A stretch of 64,000 nucleotides of DNA from JAVJSU01 sp040219275 (GTDB lineage Bacteria > Chloroflexota > Anaerolineae > Aggregatilineales > Phototrophicaceae), in the NCBI GenBank assembly GCA_040219275.1, contig JAVJSU010000072.1, positions 1-64,000 of the forward strand, written 5' to 3'. Positions 24,617 through 31,391 of the stretch are shown one piece after another; the first letter of the stretch is position 1; every line of letters begins with the position of its first letter. Below the pieces are notes generated by a model. The model did not search any database. It was not told the origin of the DNA and worked only from the letters and a program-made list of their open reading frames with translations. The position numbers and the translations under genes are program-made.

Positions 24617-24747
24617 GCCAGCTAAAACAAGCTGGCTCCTCAAGCCGGAGGGGCTGGTACGCCACGCTCACGTGACGCACCACTGACCATGCACCTGCGT
24701 GCTGGTCAGCATGTCGGCGTGGTTCACCACACCGACCAAACACACCT
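24617..24747. repeat. 131-bp structured repeat, copy 1
   Basis: Near-identical to 26413-26543 in direct orientation. It contains hairpins GCCAGC/GCTGGC, GGTACGCC...GACGCACC, GCTGGTCAGC pairing with its upstream partner, and a stem GTCGG/CCGAC around GTGGT/ACCAC. It directly follows module 3. Confidence 0.8.
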
Positions 24748-24874
24748 CGCAACATTTTGACCTGTTTTGTCAGACACGAAGATACTCATCGTGCTGTCCA
24801 ACGCGTTCAGCCTTAATCTGTTGCTTATGCGTTTGTAAAAGCGTCCTTCATGCCTTGTCGGACGCGCAACGCCC

Positions 24875-26086
24875 TTATCCTGCGCGTTGCATTTCAGCCT
24901 GTGGCTGGCTTTTCAATCGATTTGCCATATGGATATCTTCGTCATACGACGCTCCACGTTGCCACAAGGTCCAGATAATCTTCAGCCATTTGTTGCCCAA
25001 AGCACGGTAAGCACGGGTTGCGGTGTGACCGCGATTTCGCTGGGAATCATAGTATTCCTGTGCCCACCGACATGATTTGACACTTTGACGGGCGAGATCG
25101 TCAGCAGCCTTTCGGAGTTTATGCGAACAAGCTGTTCGAAATTCGACCATATGACTCTTGCCGCTCCGCCGTGTCACGGGCACTGTGCCTGCTGTCGCTT
25201 GCAGACTGTTCGCTGTGGGGAACCGGTTCCGGTCATCACCGATCCATGCCAATAAGCGGGCGGCTGTCAGCCGTTTTGCACCCGGAAACTGTTGCCACCA
25301 AATGGCATCGGGATGCCCCTGAAATTCGTGGATGATCTGCTTTTCCAGTTCAACACGGTTGCGATAAATCTGCTTCAGGATAGGCAGTAGCATTTGAACA
25401 TACATAACCAAACCATCCTGAACACAAGCAACCAGTTCAGGTGCCTGCAACACCTGGTAAAGTTCGTAGACTTTAATCTCCAATTTCTTGCCACGATACT
25501 TTTCCTCACACAGAAACTGCCGTAGGTCGTCTATGGTCGCCTCGCGAGCAGATTCTGGTGTTGGATAACGCTCCAGAAACGCCAGAGCAATTAGGCGATG
25601 AGGCTGGCAGAACGCTTTGAGTGCGGCAGGGTAATATTGTTTCAGCAAATAAGTCAGGCGATTCCCAAACCGTCGTTGCTCGCGCACCATAGCATCATAC
25701 GCACGAAGCATCTGCCGCAACTTCTCAACCAGATCACTCCTTTGTGCCAAAGGACGTGTTTCAGGGTCTTTTACATGCAGTAAATAGGCTAACAAATGGG
25801 CATCGCTCCGGTCATCTTTGCTCCGTCGCGGACGGCGGTGATGCACCGTGAGTGGCGGTGTGATGTAAACCTCAAATTGATTACGCACAAGCCAATTTAC
25901 TAACAACCCATCTGAGCGTTCGATGTTGAACCGCACCGATCCATTCAGTCGCTTGATCCGTTTCCGAAACTTCTCAAACCCATCCACTGTGTTGTCGAAC
26001 ACGAACTCACTGTAAATGTTGCCGCTGTCATCGAGCACACAGGCATCGTGTTTCTCGTCCGACCAGTCAATTCCGATTACATACAT
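24875..26086 (-). CDS. IS110-family transposase (DEDD recombinase)
   Basis: A 403-residue protein. The N-terminal RuvC-like DEDD domain starts VIGIDWSDEKHDACVLD, has Glu in FNIERSDG, and the closing acidic pair in SKDDRSDAHLLAYLL. The C-terminal Tnp_20 domain has FPGAKRLTAARLLAWIGD and TAGTVPVTRRSGKSH, with the conserved serine of the SGK motif that acts as nucleophile in IS110 recombinases. Length is normal for the family and no stop interrupts it. IS110 enzymes use a structured RNA encoded beside the gene to choose donor and target. Neighbouring DNA here is unusually rich in folded sequence. The start ATG at 26086 is followed by MYVIGIDW, typical of the family. Confidence 0.93.
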   Translation of the reverse strand: MYVIGIDWSDEKHDACVLDDSGNIYSEFVFDNTVDGFEKFRKRIKRLNGSVRFNIERSDGLLVNWLVRNQFEVYITPPLTVHHRRPRRSKDDRSDAHLLAYLLHVKDPETRPLAQRSDLVEKLRQMLRAYDAMVREQRRFGNRLTYLLKQYYPAALKAFCQPHRLIALAFLERYPTPESAREATIDDLRQFLCEEKYRGKKLEIKVYELYQVLQAPELVACVQDGLVMYVQMLLPILKQIYRNRVELEKQIIHEFQGHPDAIWWQQFPGAKRLTAARLLAWIGDDRNRFPTANSLQATAGTVPVTRRSGKSHMVEFRTACSHKLRKAADDLARQSVKSCRWAQEYYDSQRNRGHTATRAYRALGNKWLKIIWTLWQRGASYDEDIHMANRLKSQPQAEMQRAG

Positions 26087-26412
26087 GGCTCATCTCTCCA
26101 TTCCAACGATACACATGCAGATGAGCATAAACCTGTGTCTTGCGATACGCATGGTAAGGCGCTCATGGCGCAACATTTTTATGACCGCACACAGGGCGCA
26201 ACACCGGGGATACAGTCAACACAAGGTCCTCGTAGGACGGCAAGCTAATGGTTCTCTCCGATGCTGGCTGCTCGTCTGTAACCTTAATGGTGCCATAACA
26301 AGTAGCCATTCGCGCACTGTCCTTCCAGCGTTCATCTGCCACCGTTGGAAGGTGCACCTATCTGGTACCTTGTGCTGGTAAACCAGGCTTAGGTGTAACA
26401 TCACCTTACCAC
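26087..26412 (-). other. Structured 5' flank of the IS110 recombinase, possible bridge RNA region
   Basis: About 330 bp without a gene. Hairpins seen: CCTGTGT/ACACAGG enclosing GCGC/GCGC (about 26131-26200), GTCCT/AGGAC (26226-26238), CCTTCCA/TGGAAGG (about 26321-26357) and CTGGT/ACCAG. IS110 bridge RNAs are encoded in this position relative to the recombinase in many members. No loop was matched to donor or target here, so this stays a hypothesis. Confidence 0.35.
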
Positions 26413-26543
26413 GCCAGCTAAAACGCTGGCTCCTCATGTGCCGGAGGGGCTGGTACGCCACGCTCACGTGACGCACCGCTGACCATGCTACTGCGTGCTG
26501 GTCAGCATGTGGGCGTGGTAAACCACACCCACCGAACACACCT
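26413..26543. repeat. 131-bp structured repeat, copy 2
   Basis: Matches 24617-24747 except for a few substitutions and two balanced 2-bp indels in loops. One paired change (GTCGG/CCGAC in copy 1, GTGGG/CCCAC here) keeps the stem intact. It is followed by hairpins CACAC/GTGTG-like and GGTATCGC/GCGATACC up to 26584. Confidence 0.8.
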
Positions 26544-26592
26544 GCTGTGTGTTCGACGGTATCGCCTACTATAGCGATACCTTAAGCAATCA

Positions 26593-28590
26593 TCATTGGT
26601 ATTCTGTTGGTTCAATAGCGGGTGGCAATTCACCAATGATGACTGCATGATGGCGGGCACGGGATAGCCCCACGTAAAGCAGTTGGTTGGCTATCTCTGG
26701 ACGCAGGGCATGGAGTTCTGTCAGAATGACAACGGGACTCTCCAGCCCTTTGTAGCTGTAAATTGTACAGACCCGTGCTGCCATTGGCATCTCCGTATCG
26801 AGCTGCCAGGTGAGGACAAAATTGCCGAGCTGGTCATCTGATTGCCATTGGCTACGCTTTTCGCCAGCCGGTGTCAAAATAATGATGTCTTCAGAACGTA
26901 TGCCTTCTTCGTTGACAAGGCGATGGAGGACACGTTGAAGTTCACGGCGTTGTTCCTCTTTCTTCGAGACTGCAATGATCTCTACAGGGCGACCTTCCGG
27001 TCCAATACACTCAATTTCTGTATCGCGGGAGTAGGGTTTCAAGCGTTCGTGAATGTGCTGTGTATTACGCAGATTTTCATCAAGATACAGGGGATTGCCA
27101 TCCAATGGTACCTGACTAATTTGAGTGAAGATGCGCTGGTTATCATCAAAGAAAACATAGAAAATACCTGCTTCAGGGTCTTTGAGGATGTCTAATAAAC
27201 CAATCCACCACGTATCCTCAAAATCCTGTCCTTCATCAACAATAATCGCGTCATACAACAAATCAGGATTCGCGTCCGGAGCATGAAGCACATTTGCCGC
27301 ATCAACTAGCACATCAGGGGCGATAGCATTGAAATCATCCCAATTTTTGGTGCGGGGCATCGGAATTCGCGCCCGTTGAACTATATGTCCGACAAGACTG
27401 TGGAAGGTCATTACATCCACTAAGTCGTGTTGAAGTTTGCTTTTAATCCATCCAGCGAGGTTATTGTTGTAACAGACAAACAGTGTCCGCAATCCACTCT
27501 CTGCAAGCTGACTCGCTTTTTCAATGGCAAGCAAAGTCTTACCAGTACCTGCCCCACCGATAATTGCGGCACGGCGCTGGTAACGCAGAATCTTGAGTAT
27601 CTTGAATTGTTGTTGTGTCAGCTCTTCGATCTTGCGATTCTCTTTTTCAAAGAGTTCCGCAATGCGTGGTTGCAGACTGCGCGTTGGAACCAGTAAATCA
27701 ACCAGTGCATCCACTGCCCGTTTACCGCCCATATTGACATTACGGGCATCCGCATGAGATTGCCAATAGCGGAAGATGGACAGCAGACGATCTTCCAGCA
27801 GGTGCAAGTGGTTCATATCCACAAAAATATCCTGCGGGCAATCGGGTCGGATATGCCCTGATACACTGGCATCGGGCAAAGCTACTGTCGGGAATAAAGC
27901 AAAGGGAATGCCTTTTGTGCGGGGATCGCTGTCTAGCCAATCACCCAGTGCCCGGCGATTGCGCTCGGCTTGTTCGCAGGGGTCTTTGATTTCATTGGTA
28001 CGCCCAGTCTGGCTGGTGCTGTACCAGCGACCATTGGCGATATTGATGTCCCCGCCTTTGACTTCCATAATCAGCACACCATAATCAGGATGCGCGATGA
28101 GGAAGTCGATTTCGCCCACTGTGCCAAGTGTACGAGCGAACCATTTGACCGCATGTAGGACTGTAAATTTTTTTGGTAATTTTTCAAAAGCATCATAGAG
28201 TTGAAGCTCGGCATCGCTGGTGGTGTCATCACTGCCTGCACCACGATGCACATTACCCATGTAGAATCCGCGTAAATAGCCAACAGTGAGCTTATTTGCG
28301 CGACGATTCAATTCACGGATGCCCAGCGTTGTGATGCGAAACTCATCCTGCAAGCTCTCACTGTGATGCTGGCGTTTTTCGACGAAGTTGGCTTTGACAA
28401 AGTGGACATCACACCACGCGATACGGCTAACCAGTGTCAACTGATTGCCGCTCATCGCCTGCGCTTCATCTTCGCTAATGTCGAAATGCTTGGCTAATTT
28501 GAATAAGAGTTGTGAGCGTGTATAGCTCTGACCATCGCTGAGAATCGTGAGGAATGGCAATAAAAATTCATTTTGTGAGGGTATGGGCAT
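26593..28590 (-). CDS. Mrr_N-NERD-UvrD/Rep-like helicase
   Basis: A 665-residue three-domain protein. Residues 1-95 resemble the winged-helix N-terminal domain of Mrr-type restriction enzymes (LPFLTILSDGQSYTRSQLLFKLAKHF ending ITTLGIRELNRR). Residues about 125-240 form a NERD nuclease-like domain: GEIDFLIAHPDYGVLIMEVKGG has the D...ExK core. Residues about 335-655 form a superfamily 1 helicase: GGAGTGKTLLA (Walker A), IIVDEGQDF, a terminal IYSYKGLESPVVILTEL and YVGLSRARHHAVI. The combination suggests recognition, cutting and unwinding of foreign DNA. It lies 3 bp after the HNH gene, and the three genes 29267-26593 form one operon at the end of the defence island. Exact function inferred. Confidence 0.85.
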   Translation of the reverse strand: MPIPSQNEFLLPFLTILSDGQSYTRSQLLFKLAKHFDISEDEAQAMSGNQLTLVSRIAWCDVHFVKANFVEKRQHHSESLQDEFRITTLGIRELNRRANKLTVGYLRGFYMGNVHRGAGSDDTTSDAELQLYDAFEKLPKKFTVLHAVKWFARTLGTVGEIDFLIAHPDYGVLIMEVKGGDINIANGRWYSTSQTGRTNEIKDPCEQAERNRRALGDWLDSDPRTKGIPFALFPTVALPDASVSGHIRPDCPQDIFVDMNHLHLLEDRLLSIFRYWQSHADARNVNMGGKRAVDALVDLLVPTRSLQPRIAELFEKENRKIEELTQQQFKILKILRYQRRAAIIGGAGTGKTLLAIEKASQLAESGLRTLFVCYNNNLAGWIKSKLQHDLVDVMTFHSLVGHIVQRARIPMPRTKNWDDFNAIAPDVLVDAANVLHAPDANPDLLYDAIIVDEGQDFEDTWWIGLLDILKDPEAGIFYVFFDDNQRIFTQISQVPLDGNPLYLDENLRNTQHIHERLKPYSRDTEIECIGPEGRPVEIIAVSKKEEQRRELQRVLHRLVNEEGIRSEDIIILTPAGEKRSQWQSDDQLGNFVLTWQLDTEMPMAARVCTIYSYKGLESPVVILTELHALRPEIANQLLYVGLSRARHHAVIIGELPPAIEPTEYQ

Positions 28591-28593
28591 AAG

Positions 28594-29013
28594 CTAATCT
28601 TTCTTACAAGGATAATCACCGACAGCCATCTCACCAAAACGCTGATTCACCCGTTCTATATCATTGATACGCAAAACGCGAACTGTTGTACGCCCTTCGG
28701 GTGTTAGTCCACTAATTGTTGCATCAGGGTTAAGCCTGAAATGCTCATCCCATACCTGTTGACGTGGGTCATAGAGTCTGGTCGCGGCGCGGGTTAATGG
28801 ATCGAGAGCGGCGACATCACTCCCTTTGTATATGTTGCAGTCATAACATGCCAGACATAGATTATCATCCTCATCTGTGCCATCATGTTTGACTGCGATA
28901 ATGTGATCTATCTGGAAGCTTACCAATTGCCCGCTTTGAGACAAGCGACAATATTCACAACAATTTCCGGCGCGCTGGCGAACAAGGCGCTTCTGTTCGT
29001 TGCTGACGCTCAT
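28594..29013 (-). CDS. HNH endonuclease
   Basis: A 139-residue nuclease. CCEYCRLSQSGQLVSFQIDHIIAVKHDGTDEDDNLCLACYDCNIYKG shows the HNH motif: His in IDHI, Asn in DDNL and a C-x-x-C pair on each side that binds structural zinc. The C-terminus (ARTRLYDP-like, LTPEGRTTVRVL) follows the common small HNH proteins of cyanobacteria and Chloroflexota. It overlaps the preceding small gene by 4 bp (ATGA) and ends 3 bp before the NERD-helicase gene, so all three are co-translated. It could be the cutting partner of the helicase or a separate nuclease-antitoxin-like pair. Substrate unknown. Confidence 0.9.
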   Translation of the reverse strand: MSVSNEQKRLVRQRAGNCCEYCRLSQSGQLVSFQIDHIIAVKHDGTDEDDNLCLACYDCNIYKGSDVAALDPLTRAATRLYDPRQQVWDEHFRLNPDATISGLTPEGRTTVRVLRINDIERVNQRFGEMAVGDYPCKKD

Positions 29014-29267
29014 TCAGACTGTTTCTTCAGTTTGAGTTTCATTTTGGTCTTGAGCAAGGAAAACATACGATTCACTTTAAGGTACTCATCAAGTTCTTCG
29101 CGTTCTGCATAGGTGAGCGCGTCTTCACCGTTTTGTTCAGCAAGATAATCGGCGCGTTGTTGCAGATCGTCTGGCAGATGATAGGCGATAATCTCCTGTG
29201 GGGAGGGTTCGGTTGCCAGAAAATCGGTAACCTCATCAAAGACGGTACGGGTTTTTGGATTCAACAT
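29010..29267 (-). CDS. Small partner of HNH endonuclease
   Basis: An 85-residue mostly helical protein. EIIAYHLPDDLQQRADYLAEQNGEDALTYAEREELDEYLKVNRMFSLLKTKMK follows a pattern often found directly upstream of small HNH nucleases (a conserved L..EE..EL..Y motif near the C-terminus). It overlaps the HNH start by 4 bp, so the pair is translationally coupled. A role as cognate regulator or inhibitor of the nuclease is plausible from the arrangement but not demonstrated. Ribosome-binding site weak. Confidence 0.7.
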   Translation of the reverse strand: MLNPKTRTVFDEVTDFLATEPSPQEIIAYHLPDDLQQRADYLAEQNGEDALTYAEREELDEYLKVNRMFSLLKTKMKLKLKKQSE

Positions 29268-29363
29268 GTTTTTTTACTTTCTACACTTTACCCTTATTCT
29301 ACCATCATTCACCTTTATCAAGATGTCCTACGACACGGATCAATGAGCTACCCCACTATCGTG

Positions 29364-30689
29364 TTATACAGCCACCTCTTCCACTACTGTAATAAGACGA
29401 TCTGTCTCTGTCCTACCAAGCAGATGATCCAATATTCGCTGTTTTAACGTCCCATATGAGGCTGATCTTGAGCCTAACTGTGCTCTACGGAAAAGCTCGC
29501 TGAAAGAGTCAAGATATATGCCGTTATTACGAGCAGTCTCGCGAGAAATGGGTCCGCGATGTTCCTCCATCAACTGCCTAGCACGACATGCCTGTACATA
29601 AATTCCAGATGAAGAACGTGTTCCAGCCTTAATCTGAGCATCATGTCTTAGCAATTTGTAGAATACAGGGCAGTCATACAAACGCATCTGACTGCTTGGC
29701 ATGTAACATTCATCATCTACGTTGTAGTTATGGCACATACCTTGCGCCACACAAGTTCCAAGCATTAGTTGAAGCTGGGTATCATCTATGCTTAGTTTCC
29801 ATGTCTTATTTTCTTTGAAACGCTTATGCTGAATGAAAACAATAGATTGATTCGTCTCGTGTTGATATATCAAGTCAGAACCAAGAAGATCAGTACGGCG
29901 ATGTCCTTTTTGATGCGCCATCCAGATTATTAACTGTCTTCCCTGTGCTTCAACATCTGAAAAACGAAACTTGAAAGCTGTTTCATCTATAGGCTGGGTT
30001 GGATCAGGAATAGTTCCAGGTAAACCTGTCCTAGCGTCAAAAGATATATTGTCTATCTCATCTAATCTTTGTTGAAAAGCAGCTTCAATCTGCTGATCTA
30101 ACGTTTCAAAAGAATCAACCACATCGTGTCCTCTAATCGCATTCCCCAAAGATACGATTAAATCTGAGGGTGAAACTGAGGACTTTTGATCGAACTGCCC
30201 TGTAATTCCCTCGCGCCACCGATCCATTGTTTCATTGAGCGACTTAATACCTTTTGGATTGAATATCTCTACAATTGAGTGAAATGTGTCATAAATTACC
30301 GCGACATTCGCACTTATGACTGGTTGTCGAAGTTGAATATCCTCAAGAGTTTCGATGGTACTTTCCAGAGTGGGTATAGCCCGAATGATTGCCGCACGTA
30401 AACGTGACCATTCCCCTGATTGTAGTTTGCGATGATCACCATTTCTGACTGATGCCATTGATAAGACATCAACATATTGAGTGAGTTCTTGGAAGCCTAT
30501 TGCCATTATCTCATTTGGTAAATTTGCGGTACTACCACGTTTGCCAGCAATCTTTGTCAAAACACCTTTTTCAGGATTGTAATGAATAATAATCGCGTTA
30601 TCGCGTGCAGCACTTACCGAAGAAACAAAATTATCAGATTTTGTTCCTGTTAGATAAACTATAATTTCGTTACGTTCAATTGGCATCAT
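29364..30689 (-). CDS. Unrecognised protein in the defence island
   Basis: A 441-residue protein. I take the tandem ATGs at 30689 because AAGGGA lies just upstream; an upstream TTG (30710) is less likely. The first 40 residues are strand-like (IIVYLTGTKSDNFVSS, NAIIIHYNPEKGVLTKI). A helical middle part follows (LRAAIIRAIPTLESTIETLEDI), and then IWMAHQKGHRRTDLLGSDLIYQ and SIVFIQHKRFKENKTWKL. The latter has a beta-strand followed by Q-x-K-like residues that could belong to a nuclease fold, but this is weak. A cluster of Cys/His follows (CVAQGMCHNYNVDDECYMP). No family is assigned. AT-rich composition differs from the DISARM-like genes upstream, hinting at separate acquisition. Confidence 0.55.
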   Translation of the reverse strand: MMPIERNEIIVYLTGTKSDNFVSSVSAARDNAIIIHYNPEKGVLTKIAGKRGSTANLPNEIMAIGFQELTQYVDVLSMASVRNGDHRKLQSGEWSRLRAAIIRAIPTLESTIETLEDIQLRQPVISANVAVIYDTFHSIVEIFNPKGIKSLNETMDRWREGITGQFDQKSSVSPSDLIVSLGNAIRGHDVVDSFETLDQQIEAAFQQRLDEIDNISFDARTGLPGTIPDPTQPIDETAFKFRFSDVEAQGRQLIIWMAHQKGHRRTDLLGSDLIYQHETNQSIVFIQHKRFKENKTWKLSIDDTQLQLMLGTCVAQGMCHNYNVDDECYMPSSQMRLYDCPVFYKLLRHDAQIKAGTRSSSGIYVQACRARQLMEEHRGPISRETARNNGIYLDSFSELFRRAQLGSRSASYGTLKQRILDHLLGRTETDRLITVVEEVAV

Positions 30690-30765
30690 TACATCCCTTA
30701 TGCGCTCCAATCACATCAGCCGACAGAGGATTACAGTCTGTCGAATAAAGTCAGGAACCTATGTG

Positions 30766-31311
30766 CTACGAATTGCTTTGCCAAGTTTCGTTTAACAACT
30801 GTTCATCAAAGCTGGGTGAAACCGGAAGGATGGTTGCAAGATTATCTTCGACATCAACTTTGTACAAAATAGCAAGCTTCGCAAGTTCTTTTCCAAATCG
30901 TCTACGAAGACGCCCTAAGACCATTCGCATTAGACGATAATTTGTTTCCTTCCATTCAGGCATTCCACCTTCACGACGCTCTAGCTTTTCCGTCAGATCC
31001 AGAAATTCGACAGAGGCATCTCGAAGTTCTTTACATGATTCATAAAGAGGTGAATCCGAGTCCGTTTCCATTAGGATTTTCTCAACAATATATTGACGGA
31101 TATTGGCAACAGATTCTATGACATGAGGCATAAACTCCCACTCTGGATCATAATAAAGGACTCTTTTGTCATCCAAATACACGAATAGTTTATTCGCTTT
31201 GGAGATGTCAAGTTCTTTCGGCTCCCATGATAAACCCGCCCCAATAATTGGGATTTGAAAACCTGTTATCTGATTTGCTTTTTCACGTAATTTTTTCCAC
31301 TTTACTGTCAT
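30766..31311 (-). CDS. Unrecognised protein (possibly DUF6650-like)
   Basis: A 181-residue protein. The N-terminal motif LREKANQITGFQIPIIGAGLSWEP resembles a small family of uncharacterised bacterial proteins (DUF6650-like by memory; not verified). The middle is helical and charged (HVIESVANIRQYIVEKIL, RRFGKELAKLAILY). No catalytic motif or membrane segment. AAAGG lies upstream of ATG 31311. It sits between the HEAT-repeat membrane protein and another unknown gene, all on the minus strand with gaps of about 80 bp, so it may belong to the same accessory set. Function unknown. Confidence 0.55.
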   Translation of the reverse strand: MTVKWKKLREKANQITGFQIPIIGAGLSWEPKELDISKANKLFVYLDDKRVLYYDPEWEFMPHVIESVANIRQYIVEKILMETDSDSPLYESCKELRDASVEFLDLTEKLERREGGMPEWKETNYRLMRMVLGRLRRRFGKELAKLAILYKVDVEDNLATILPVSPSFDEQLLNETWQSNS

Positions 31312-31391
31312 GATTCGAGTTGCCTTTCATTATAATGAGCGTAATTTATCACTTTTCTCATTCTCCCTAGAGGAACTGATTGGTAGTTGCC

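Larger units (their letters stand above)
24748..26412 (-). mobile_element. IS110-family element between two structured repeats
   Basis: An intact IS110-type recombinase gene lies between the two 131-bp direct repeats. True element ends are not resolved: IS110 elements often lack inverted repeats and target duplications, and none is obvious here. The span given is simply the sequence between the repeats. The non-coding 5' flank (26087-26412) is where a guide (bridge) RNA would be expected. Confidence 0.5.

Noticed and set aside
24570..24755. Minus-strand 61-aa ORF, similar to part of an ORF at 26216-26539
   Set aside because: Both are read across the 131-bp structured repeats, so their similarity follows from the DNA repeat rather than from a protein gene.
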